Below, in pieces: positions 53,970 through 61,728 of a DNA stretch of 64,000 nt. Source of the DNA: Anaerolineae bacterium. GTDB taxonomy: Bacteria > Chloroflexota > Anaerolineae > Promineifilales > Promineifilaceae. The stretch lies in assembly GCA_030425205.1 (NCBI GenBank), contig JAUIAP010000001.1:434001-498000 (forward strand). The letters are read 5' to 3'. Both the position numbers and the translations under genes were made by a program. How positions within the stretch are numbered: the stretch's first letter is position 1; every line of letters starts with the position of its first letter. Under the pieces are notes generated by a model, which saw nothing but the letters and a program-made list of their open reading frames with translations, made no database searches and was not told where the DNA came from.

Positions 53970-55061
53970 TTAGGCTGGCGCATTTAACCATTCGATCCAG
54001 CGACCGTGTGGTTCAACATTGGCCAGCAATTGTGTCTCGCGCCGACCGTTGTGCCAGCGGGTAAGGGTAAGATCGGGTGAGTCCGATTGGATCCATTCGG
54101 CCGAAATCCAGCACAGCTCCCGCTCTCGCGCCAACCGGTCGAGTAGCAGATCAAGCTGTTGGCGCATCTCCCCAGAAAGCTGATACAAAACGAATGAGCC
54201 AAAGATAACGAGTTGCGTTTCGGCCGATGCCGCTTGCACGGCCGCAGGGAGCAAGTCAAACATATCACCGCGCTGCAACGTCAATGGATATTGCTGGGAG
54301 ACGGCAATCGCATTGCGCAGTTGGTCACGGCGACCATGATGTTCAGGCCAGATCAGTGCCTCTAGCCATTGGGCATCTGCTGGATCTCTCATGTCGAGCG
54401 GGTTCACGTCGATCCCAATCGCGGCGGCAACCTGCGGCAACTCGGCGCGATAGGTCGGACGTTTCTCTCCACGCCATTGCGTCGCCAACTGCACAGGGGA
54501 TGCGGCAACCCCCAACTGCCCCCACTCCCCAAAATCATAGCCAAACCGATTCCAATTTAAGTTCAGCCCCGCACTACAGCCAACTTCAACGACGGTTAAC
54601 GGCTTGCCATTTGCGCGACTCTGTTGACCAAAGGCCGCCTCTTGAAAGGCGAGTGTTAGAAATTGCGATCGGCCGATTGCATTTGTCTGCGTGCGGCGTG
54701 TTTCAATCAGTGGAATCAAGCGGTCCATGTTTTCAAGACAGTAAGCACGAAAAACGGGAAATGATTCCGCGACCGGGCGCGGTGTCGGACAAAATTGGGC
54801 GTAGAAATCGCGCAGAGCAGCATCTTCATCTTGCGCCAGCAGATATTGTACGACGGCAAAAATCATATTTGGCGGCGGTTGACTGCGCTGGGAATGGGCT
54901 GCCAGCCGCAATAAGTCACTATCCTGGGCAATACACACCGCCAGATGTTCATAGAGCGGCGACGATCCAAACGTGCCCTGCTCACCCCAACGCGTGAAGT
55001 ATCCACTAAGCCGCTCCTCCCCTTCTTCAAGCCATTCCAATTGTATTGTTTCTGTCATCAT
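53970..55061 (-). CDS. DUF2332 family protein, methyltransferase-like
   Basis: The 363-residue protein matches DUF2332: YEHLAVCIAQDSDLLRL, VQYLLAQDEDAALRDFYAQF, then VVEVGCSAGLNLNWNRFGY, which resembles an AdoMet-binding motif I, and FGSFVLYQLSGEMRQQL. The family is uncharacterised but has a Rossmann-type fold. Two in-frame ATGs (55061 and 55058) are possible; GAGGAAA lies upstream. It is divergent from the HTH-citrate synthase gene. Confidence 0.83.
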   Translation of the reverse strand: MMTETIQLEWLEEGEERLSGYFTRWGEQGTFGSSPLYEHLAVCIAQDSDLLRLAAHSQRSQPPPNMIFAVVQYLLAQDEDAALRDFYAQFCPTPRPVAESFPVFRAYCLENMDRLIPLIETRRTQTNAIGRSQFLTLAFQEAAFGQQSRANGKPLTVVEVGCSAGLNLNWNRFGYDFGEWGQLGVAASPVQLATQWRGEKRPTYRAELPQVAAAIGIDVNPLDMRDPADAQWLEALIWPEHHGRRDQLRNAIAVSQQYPLTLQRGDMFDLLPAAVQAASAETQLVIFGSFVLYQLSGEMRQQLDLLLDRLARERELCWISAEWIQSDSPDLTLTRWHNGRRETQLLANVEPHGRWIEWLNAPA

Positions 55062-55120
55062 TTTCCTCGCTAAGAAGTATGTTGATTACATTATTCAATG
55101 TTGATTCAATGTTGTCAATC

Positions 55121-55149
55121 TTGATTTATGGATCAATGTATTGTATAAT
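55121..55149 (+). promoter_or_regulatory. Sigma-70-type promoter upstream of the HTH-citrate synthase leader
   Basis: TTGATT (55121-55126), a 17-bp spacer and TATAAT (55144-55149). It lies in an AT-rich stretch with repeated ATTCAATGTTG units (about 55093-55115), possible operator half-sites. The predicted transcript begins near 55156, more than 300 nt before the gene. Confidence 0.75.
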
Positions 55150-55155
55150 TTCAAC

Positions 55156-55472
55156 AGTTAGGCGATGGGTGATTTTGACAAGCTGGTGGTGACAAGAGTA
55201 GACGTAATACAGCCACCACCTGCTTCAACTTTTCCAGCTTTTTTGAAGATGACACATCAATACTGATGAGGTATTAGATCAAAAAGGCACAAGCGAATTT
55301 CAAAACGGTTAGCTGCCTGACTGTTTTGGAATAGCTCATTCATAGCGATGTCAATTGGCCGCACTGCCAGACGTGGGGTCTACAGTTTCGAGAGTGGTGT
55401 CTCGACACAAACGCCAATTGACACGCGAACTTGAATTGCCCGGAGGGTTGTGCCGAACCTTTCGGGCTTTTT
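55156..55472 (+). ncRNA. Structured leader or terminated small RNA before the HTH-citrate synthase gene
   Basis: The 317 nt between the promoter and the start codon contain several pairings. AAGCTGGTGGTG (55180-55191) can pair with CACCACCTGCTT (55214-55225). Or its first seven bases can pair with CCAGCTT followed by TTTT (55234-55244), an alternative terminator. TGTCAATTGGC (55349-55359) pairs with GCCAATTGACA (55413-55423), enclosing two small hairpins (AGAC/GTCT and CGAGA/TCTCG). A final hairpin GCCCG...CGGGC with TTTTT (55438-55472) ends 5 nt before the ATG. No known riboswitch consensus was recognised. It may be an attenuator or a separate RNA. Confidence 0.55.
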
Positions 55473-55477
55473 AACGT

Positions 55478-56647
55478 ATGGCTGATTACCTTTCCGCTCA
55501 AGAAGCGGCGACACGTTTAGGAATTAGCACCGCGACCCTGTACTCTTATGTCAGTCGCGGGCTTTTGCGATCTGAGCCAAGCAAGGGAAAAACACGGCGC
55601 AAACGGTATCGGCTCGACGATGTGCGGCGACTGGAGCAGAAACAGACGATTCGGCGTGAGCCAGAGAAGGCGGCCGAAGGTGCGCTCAGCTGGGGGATGC
55701 CCGTTCTTGATTCGAGCATCACGTTGATTCAAGATGGACGGTTGTATTATCGGGGGCAGGATGCGCTGCAATTGGCGACAAGCCGTTCGTTTGAGGAGGT
55801 TGCAACGCTACTTTGGACAGGCAACTTTGAAGCAGCCGGACGACTATTTGACGAGCCACCGCCAAAACTCAACATTGATTATCCAGTCAACCTATCCACC
55901 GTTGAGAGATTTCAGACCATTTTGCCACAGGTTGCAGCCGTTGATTTAGCCGCTTATGATTTATCGGCCGAATCAACCACCCAAACAGGCGCGCGCTTGC
56001 TCAAGTCGCTGACCCAAGCGATCACCGAACAGCCATTCGATCAATCAGTCGCCCACTCTCTCCAACAGCAATGGCAACCTGAACAACCAGCGGTCAAACC
56101 ACTTCTCGAAGCTGCATTGATTCTTTGCGCCGATCATGAGCTAAACGTCTCCGCGTTCACGGCGCGCTGCGTCGCGTCGGCGCGTGGCACGCCCTATCAG
56201 GCCGTGATTGCAGCACTGGCCGCATTTTCGGGGTATCGACATGGTGGGGCGAGCGTGCGTGTTGAGGCATTTTTCCACGAGGCCCGCAACGGCGTGCAGC
56301 AGACGATCAAACGCTACTTGCAGACGGGACAAGCGTTGCCCGGATTTATGCATCCGCTCTATCCAGATGGTGATCCACGTGGACGATTGTTGTTGGAATT
56401 AGTTGGGGGGCGCGACAAAGTTGGGGATGAGATTTTGGCGGTGACAAATGGGTTGGGTTTTCGGCCGAATATCGACTTTGCGCTCGTCTATCTGCAAGAT
56501 GGGCTTGGGTTGCCCACAGGGGCGGGACAGGTGTTATTTGGAATCGGCCGAACGGCTGGCTGGATCGCCCACTGCATCGAACAGTATGCCCTCGACCCAC
56601 TCATTCGCCCTCGCGCCCGTTATATTGGCAACTTGCCTGCCTCGTAA
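55478..56647 (+). CDS. Citrate synthase-like protein with N-terminal helix-turn-helix DNA-binding domain
   Basis: The 389-residue protein joins a MerR/excisionase-type helix-turn-helix (residues 1-55: YLSAQEAATRLGISTATLY, then RYRLDDVRRLE) to a citrate-synthase fold. The catalytic set is present: H220 in CADHELN, H255 in GYRHGGAS, and D333 in RPNIDFAL, with F-M-H292-P and DPR segments. It may be a true synthase, a citryl-CoA enzyme, or a metabolite-sensing regulator; the HTH argues for DNA binding. The start has no Shine-Dalgarno sequence because a terminator T-run ends 5 nt upstream. The length is typical for this fused family. Confidence 0.85.
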   Translation: MADYLSAQEAATRLGISTATLYSYVSRGLLRSEPSKGKTRRKRYRLDDVRRLEQKQTIRREPEKAAEGALSWGMPVLDSSITLIQDGRLYYRGQDALQLATSRSFEEVATLLWTGNFEAAGRLFDEPPPKLNIDYPVNLSTVERFQTILPQVAAVDLAAYDLSAESTTQTGARLLKSLTQAITEQPFDQSVAHSLQQQWQPEQPAVKPLLEAALILCADHELNVSAFTARCVASARGTPYQAVIAALAAFSGYRHGGASVRVEAFFHEARNGVQQTIKRYLQTGQALPGFMHPLYPDGDPRGRLLLELVGGRDKVGDEILAVTNGLGFRPNIDFALVYLQDGLGLPTGAGQVLFGIGRTAGWIAHCIEQYALDPLIRPRARYIGNLPAS

Positions 56648-56681
56648 AAACCAAGACTGCCTCTCGCTAACAGCATAGTAA

Positions 56682-57065
56682 TCAATAAAATGGGAGGTAT
56701 CGAAGGACTCGAAGAATGTTCCAAATGAAATGTCCAATTAAATAGATCCAAATCCCATTCCAAATACATGCAATGATTAACCTTCTGAACCAAGAGCTTG
56801 CACTTTTTGCACGTCCCGGTTGACGCAGGACTTCCCCATCCGTAAAGTCATTCCATCTAGAAAACAGACTTAGCCATAGATAAATGAAAAGTATCAGCAA
56901 TACTACTAATAAGCCACCGAGTATTGCTCCAATTCGTGCCTCATATCCACGAAAATAAAATGCAAGCCACAACACAATATTATAGGTTATTCGGTTGGTT
57001 TCCTCCTGGAAGTCAATCACCAGATCGAGCGCAAATTTAGCTAGTTTAGAGAGTAGGTCAAGCAT
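56682..57065 (-). CDS. Two-helix membrane protein of unknown function
   Basis: The 127-residue protein has hydrophobic segments at about 46-68 and 96-118 flanked by basic residues. No family is recognised. Its ATG lies 20 nt from the MITE-like element at 57085, so the element probably replaced or interrupted its upstream region. The gene is AT-richer than its neighbours. Confidence 0.5.
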   Translation of the reverse strand: MLDLLSKLAKFALDLVIDFQEETNRITYNIVLWLAFYFRGYEARIGAILGGLLVVLLILFIYLWLSLFSRWNDFTDGEVLRQPGRAKSASSWFRRLIIACIWNGIWIYLIGHFIWNILRVLRYLPFY

Positions 57066-57084
57066 GATATTATCGAGAAAGAAT

Positions 57085-57231
57085 GGCTCATTGAGCTTTC
57101 ATGGGGTAAAGGTTCGGGAAATCCATACCGCAGGGTCGCGGAGCGACATTCCCGAACCACAGAGTGGGCATGTATCGGGAATTGGATTTCCCGATACCAC
57201 CGCGCACAACCACACCATTCCTCAAAGAGCC
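57085..57231. mobile_element. MITE-like element, copy 2 (147 bp) with 8-bp target duplication
   Basis: Ends GGCTCATTGAG and CTCAAAGAGCC form 11-bp terminal inverted repeats with one mismatch. The 8 bp GAAAGAAT stands directly before (57077-57084) and directly after (57232-57239) the element, a perfect target-site duplication. Two internal hairpins match copy 1: TTCGGGAA/TTCCCGAA (57113-57156, here with a 22-bp insert in the loop) and TATCGGGAA/TTCCCGATA (57173-57196). It has no ORF, so a transposase would have to act in trans; none is in the window. Confidence 0.88.
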
Positions 57232-57266
57232 GAAAGAATTTTTAGCTTTATCGCGTCTAATCTGCA

Positions 57267-58106
57267 ATGAACAAAATTGATCCTAACTTACGCATGGGAA
57301 CGGTCACGTTAACCGTTGTCAATTTAGAGCGTTCAATAACGTACTACAATAAGCACATTGGCTTGCGCGTACTAGCGCAAACCGAATCAACCGCGACATT
57401 GGGAACTGCCGTGCCATTGCTGCATCTCCGCGAGGCCAAAAACGCACGCCACTATCCAAACGCAACGGGACTTTACCATTTTGCACTCCTTGTCCCATCG
57501 CGCACAGAGCTTGCCCGTATTTTGCAGCATCTTGTCAAAACAGGCACGCCGATTGGTGGCGCATCCGATCATCATGTCAGCGAGGCGTTGTATTTGAGCG
57601 ACCCAGATGGACACGGCATCGAGATTTATCGGGATCGGCCGCGCTCCGAATGGCTAGATGCTGATGGCAACTTTTTCATGACAACACAGCAGTTGGATGT
57701 AAATGGGGTCATGGCGACACATGATGGGAAGCCGTTTACAGAGCTGGCAGATGGAACCGTAATGGGACATGTCCATTTGCAGGTGGGTGATGTCGCTCAA
57801 GCAGAGGCATTCTATACAAATCTGCTCGGTTTCGACACGATGGCGCATTATCCGGGCGCGGGCTTTGTCAGTGCGGGGGGCTATCATCACCATCTCGGCT
57901 TTAACATTTGGCACAGCCGTGGGGCAAGTGCGCCGCCAGAGGATGCGGTGCGGCTCGTTGATTATACGATTTTGGTGTCAGATTCGGCCGAAATCAGCAA
58001 AATTAGCACGCGCCTAAGCGCAAATGATTATCCATTTGAACAAAATCAGGCTGGGCTGCGGCTGACCGATCCCGCTGGAAATGGGATTGTGATCTCTACC
58101 GTTTAA
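57267..58106 (+). CDS. VOC family ring-cleaving dioxygenase-like protein (catechol 2,3-dioxygenase/CatE type)
   Basis: The 279-residue protein has two vicinal-oxygen-chelate modules. The first has VTLTVVNLERSITYY, GLYHFALLVPS and DPDGHGIEIYRDRP. The second has VMGHVHLQVGDVAQAEAFY, SAGGYHHHLGFNIW and DPAGNGIVI. The metal ligands are probably His in GHVHLQV, His in YHHHLGFN and Glu or Asp at the end. It resembles Bacillus CatE/YfiE; the substrate is unknown. Its start lies 36 nt after the MITE element. Confidence 0.85.
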   Translation: MNKIDPNLRMGTVTLTVVNLERSITYYNKHIGLRVLAQTESTATLGTAVPLLHLREAKNARHYPNATGLYHFALLVPSRTELARILQHLVKTGTPIGGASDHHVSEALYLSDPDGHGIEIYRDRPRSEWLDADGNFFMTTQQLDVNGVMATHDGKPFTELADGTVMGHVHLQVGDVAQAEAFYTNLLGFDTMAHYPGAGFVSAGGYHHHLGFNIWHSRGASAPPEDAVRLVDYTILVSDSAEISKISTRLSANDYPFEQNQAGLRLTDPAGNGIVISTV

Positions 58107-58136
58107 CGAGACAAGATTACTACTGGGAGCACGACT

Positions 58137-58168
58137 AGCTTGGTCGCCGCCGAAAATGCGACCAAGCT
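58137..58168. terminator. 11-bp hairpin between convergent genes
   Basis: AGCTTGGTCGC pairs with GCGACCAAGCT around 10 nt, followed by another GGTCGCGCT unit. It probably ends both convergent transcripts and resembles the hairpin at 48615. Confidence 0.6.
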
Positions 58169-58189
58169 GGTCGCGCTCCAACTGACCGT

Positions 58190-58909
58190 TTACCGTTTTA
58201 TTGCGCCAAACGCCGCGAAATTGCTATTCTTGTGCAGGATTTCAATGTCGCTGAAACCAACTTTGCGCAACATGTCGATTTGGAACATGAGGGGACGCGG
58301 TGTGTCCTCTTTCTCGATATAGGCAAACACTTTTTCGCGGTAGGCTGCGTCTTGAAATTCGGTTAGATAGTCGCCATAGCGTGACCACATCATCTCGTTG
58401 ATGGGGGGCGTCGTGTGCAGAATGAGATCGCTGATCCAGAGCGAGCCATTCGGCCGAAGTGCCCGCCAGAATTTTGCAAATACAGCCTCCCACTGCACAT
58501 CCTCGCGCAAATGATGCAGCACCGCCGCCGCCAAAATGACGTCAACCGTCCCATCACCCAATTCTAACTCGCGGATATCGCTTTGTTGGGTGGTGATATG
58601 CCCTGTTGCAATCGCCTCGACGCGCATTGCTGCGCGGTCAAGCATCGGCCGACTCAAATCAACCAGCGTCACGTTCAGCGCGGGCAGTCGCTCTAATAAT
58701 TTCAGTGAATAGTTACCAGCACCACACCCCACGTCCAGCAAATCGGTTGCATGGGGCGTGACGGTTGCCGCCGCGTGCGTGATCAAATCCAACACAAGCG
58801 GTGCATCAATCGTGGCAGACTGCCCTGTTTGTAAATTTGAAAAACGCGCAACATCGTGATCAAAACGATCGCGTATTTCCGCAACCGTCGATTTTTTTGA
58901 GTAGTCCAT
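58190..58909 (-). CDS. Class I SAM-dependent methyltransferase
   Basis: The 239-residue protein has motif I DLLDVGCGAGNYSLKLLE, an acidic post-motif VTLVDLS, motif II/III VDVILAAAVLHHL and the C-terminal VGFSDIEILHKNSNFAAF. Its substrate is unknown; the overall pattern resembles ubiquinone/menaquinone-type or small-molecule methyltransferases. I set the start at ATG 58909 (MDYSKKSTVAEIRDRF) because GGAG lies upstream; the longer reading adds 27 unconserved residues. Confidence 0.85.
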   Translation of the reverse strand: MDYSKKSTVAEIRDRFDHDVARFSNLQTGQSATIDAPLVLDLITHAAATVTPHATDLLDVGCGAGNYSLKLLERLPALNVTLVDLSRPMLDRAAMRVEAIATGHITTQQSDIRELELGDGTVDVILAAAVLHHLREDVQWEAVFAKFWRALRPNGSLWISDLILHTTPPINEMMWSRYGDYLTEFQDAAYREKVFAYIEKEDTPRPLMFQIDMLRKVGFSDIEILHKNSNFAAFGAIKR

Positions 58910-58967
58910 ACTTTTCTCCAAATTCAACACTAATCCCACACGCTGCATAGCGCGGCATGCATTTATA

Positions 58968-59162
58968 TTAAATGATCGACTCCACATCAACTGGCTGATC
59001 AGTCAGTAAAAAGTAGTGGACGACAGCCGATAAAATGAGTCCAACTGCGCCGATCAACAAGATGCGTGTCTGTTCTGACTGTGTGAGTTTGAGCCGTAGA
59101 GCATTGAAACTAGATGCGAAACGCGGGCAGCTCGAGCGCACGTCCGTTGTCATCAACGACAT
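58968..59162 (-). CDS. Putative small single-helix membrane protein overlapping the ATPase gene
   Basis: A 64-codon frame overlaps the end of the HerA-like gene by 53 nt. It encodes one clear membrane helix (ILLIGAVGLILSAVVHYFLL) preceded by basic residues. A GTG at about 59141 is an alternative start. It may be coupled to the ATPase gene and give a small anchor. Weak evidence: no ribosome-binding site is visible and the overlap is in another frame. Confidence 0.35.
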   Translation of the reverse strand: MSLMTTDVRSSCPRFASSFNALRLKLTQSEQTRILLIGAVGLILSAVVHYFLLTDQPVDVESII

Positions 59163-61623
59163 GATGCGGCAACCACGCTACGCCGAACAGTTCGATGCGA
59201 ATATCTTTTTTGTAGGGGTTGACACTGATTTCCGTTGTATCGGCCGAAATTCCCAACCACTTCTCGCGCACTTCTTCAAGCGCATCTTCATGCTCATCAC
59301 GCAGCTCGCCGATTTCACGGGTTAACCGTTCGATTTCATCTTTTGACTCTTCAACATCGGCCGCGGCCTTTGAGGTCATGCGGCGTTTTGACATGGAGGA
59401 GGAGACCGAGCGTTTTCGGCCGAAACCAAATAGTCCCGCCAGCGTCTCCAAATGCTTCACGCCCTCCTCGCGTTTACGGGCCGATAGTTCCGCTTCATCC
59501 TCTGCGAGTTCTCGCTCTTCACGCTGCAACTTTGTGCGCAGCGCATCCAGTTTTTTCTCAAACGATGCGTCAACCTTCTTCACATCATCATCCATCTCAT
59601 CATCAGCAGCATCTTCCACCGCACGTTCAAAATCAGCCCTGTTAGCCTCATAGACCTTGAGCGTCTCATTCGCATACACCGTCACCGCCGTTTCCCGATA
59701 TGCCCAATCGACAAAATCATTTTTCATATCGGTCATCGTGCGACTGTTAGTAAATGGCGCGTTGAGTTCTCCAAAACGTGCATTGCGCAATGGAGATCGA
59801 TCTAAATCTCGCCCGCTCAGTTCGCGTTCCAGCAAATGTTCATCCCAACGCACACGCCCACGATCATCTGGCTCGGCAATAATCGCCGTCCGCAATAGTG
59901 ATTCGTCCACTCCATACTTGCGCTGGTTAACGCGAATGTCCGCTTGGGCAAGCAGCACGGGGCGGTAGACGATCCCCACCGCATCTGCATCGGCCGCCCA
60001 CTCGCGCCGCTCTTCTCGCGCCGCAGCTTCCAGAGATAGCTCAACGGGCAGGAAGAATTCATCGGTGCGGCCGGGAACTTTCGGCCGAGTGGCCGTCCCT
60101 ACTTCTACTTTAGGTTTTGCTTCACTTGGCGATGGCGTTGCCACAGCTTGCGAATTGGATCGATCCGCATCTCTTTGCTCTCTGCTCTCCAGCGTCGGCT
60201 GACTATTCGCCGCCACCTGTCCGCTGCTTCCGGCAAGTGCGTTCAACTCCCCGATTCGCGTCCGCGTAATCGGGCCAGCCAAATAATTCATCGCCCAACG
60301 CGTTTGGAAGAGAACGGGCTGCTTCTCATGCACATTCCGCAACAGAAAAACGCGCTTACCCAACTGTGAAATCATGCGGTCATATTCGCTGCGTTCAAGT
60401 CCACCGCCCATTGCGCTATCGAGTCCGTCAAGTAATCGCTGTTTGTCTTGGTCGGTTCCCAGCTTGCCAACGAACCACGTTCCCGCATTTGAAAGTGCCT
60501 TGTAGTCGATATCCACAGGGTTTTGCGTCGCGAGCAACATCCCCACGCCAAATGCGCGCGCCTGTTTGAGCAAACGCAACATCGGCTGCTTGCTCGGCGG
60601 ATTGCCCACTGGCGGCAAATAGCCAAAAATCTCATCGAAGTAGACAAGCGCGCGCAGCGACCCCGTGCCAGACTGCGCTCGCATCCATGTTTCAACCGCC
60701 CCATAGAGCAGCGTCACAAAAAACATGCGCTCAGAATCACTGAGATGAGCGATGTAAAAAATGGTGTGACGTGGCGAGCCGTCTGGCATGTAGAGCAGGT
60801 TTTTGATATTGAGCGGCTCCCCTTCAATCCATGCTTGAAAGGCAGGGGCTGCGAGGATGTTGTTCAACTGAATCGCCAAATCAAAGCGATCTTTGTCGGG
60901 AAAGAACATGCCTACGTCAAAAACGCCCAACTTCTCAAACGGCGGACTTTGCACCTGCATTATCAGCTCACCTAACGTCAAATCTTTTGCTTGTGACCAT
61001 GCATGTTCAAAGATGTTCGCCAGCAAAATATGCTCGCGGTCGCGCACGGGATCGACGTTCGTCTTGCCGATTAAGCCGAGTAATGCGGTGACGGTGCTGC
61101 CAATCTGCTCACGCAGCGGCTCTTCGTTACCTTGCCACGCAATTTCGGGAGCCTCTAGCGAAGAAAGAATGCTGATTTTGTGTCCTGCGTCAGAACCGGG
61201 CGTATAGACAGAAAACTGGGCGGAGTCGGCGAGCTTCTGAATACGCTCGGGCGTTATGTCCCACGAGGCGAGCCCATTGCGCCACAAATCGGCCGTTTTT
61301 CCCGCTACCTCATCAATCGTCTGACCGCTGCGTTGTGCATTGGCGGGATCGATCCATGGCGCAAAATCATCAGGGGCGAGATCAGGAAAGTGCAGCAGCG
61401 CGTTGGTAATGTCTCCTTTAGGATCGATCATCAACGCGGGAATACCTGCAAGGGCAGCCTCTTCCATCAGGTCGAGGCACAGCCCCGTCTTACCCGATCC
61501 CGTCATGCCGACAATCACGCCATGCGTCGTCAAGTCGTCGGGGTCATAATGCAATTTTTCGTCTGTCGTTTCGCCGCTGGCGAGGTTATAGGTGCGTCCG
61601 AGATAAAAGTTTTTGCTGCTCAT
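59110..61623 (-). CDS. HerA-like/DUF87 ATPase with C-terminal coiled coil
   Basis: The 837-residue protein has Walker A VGMTGSGKTGL (39-47), LMIDPKGDITNALL, Walker B ALVYFDEIFGYLPP near 325, and ATQNPVDIDYKALSNAG near 366, as in HerA/FtsK-type ring ATPases of the DUF87/DUF853 group. From about 500 comes a variable linker, and from about 640 to 790 a long charged coiled coil (DDVKKVDASFEKKLDALRTK, EREELAEDEAEL-type residues). Members are thought to pump DNA or peptides. No NurA-like nuclease is next to it, so the role is open. Confidence 0.82.
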   Translation of the reverse strand: MSSKNFYLGRTYNLASGETTDEKLHYDPDDLTTHGVIVGMTGSGKTGLCLDLMEEAALAGIPALMIDPKGDITNALLHFPDLAPDDFAPWIDPANAQRSGQTIDEVAGKTADLWRNGLASWDITPERIQKLADSAQFSVYTPGSDAGHKISILSSLEAPEIAWQGNEEPLREQIGSTVTALLGLIGKTNVDPVRDREHILLANIFEHAWSQAKDLTLGELIMQVQSPPFEKLGVFDVGMFFPDKDRFDLAIQLNNILAAPAFQAWIEGEPLNIKNLLYMPDGSPRHTIFYIAHLSDSERMFFVTLLYGAVETWMRAQSGTGSLRALVYFDEIFGYLPPVGNPPSKQPMLRLLKQARAFGVGMLLATQNPVDIDYKALSNAGTWFVGKLGTDQDKQRLLDGLDSAMGGGLERSEYDRMISQLGKRVFLLRNVHEKQPVLFQTRWAMNYLAGPITRTRIGELNALAGSSGQVAANSQPTLESREQRDADRSNSQAVATPSPSEAKPKVEVGTATRPKVPGRTDEFFLPVELSLEAAAREERREWAADADAVGIVYRPVLLAQADIRVNQRKYGVDESLLRTAIIAEPDDRGRVRWDEHLLERELSGRDLDRSPLRNARFGELNAPFTNSRTMTDMKNDFVDWAYRETAVTVYANETLKVYEANRADFERAVEDAADDEMDDDVKKVDASFEKKLDALRTKLQREERELAEDEAELSARKREEGVKHLETLAGLFGFGRKRSVSSSMSKRRMTSKAAADVEESKDEIERLTREIGELRDEHEDALEEVREKWLGISADTTEISVNPYKKDIRIELFGVAWLPHHVVDDNGRALELPAFRI

Positions 61624-61728
61624 GGTGGAAGTATAAGTACAGTGGCGGCTATTGTAAAATCATCCCCCCTTTTAGGTCAGGATTATTGGCAGTGGCGCAT
61701 GGTTTTACTGAGTGACCAGAATCCCAAC

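Noticed and set aside
55156..55472. T-box or cobalamin riboswitch
   Set aside because: Neither a T-box sequence (GGGTGGNACCGCG) nor a B12 box is present. The leader is structured but unassigned.
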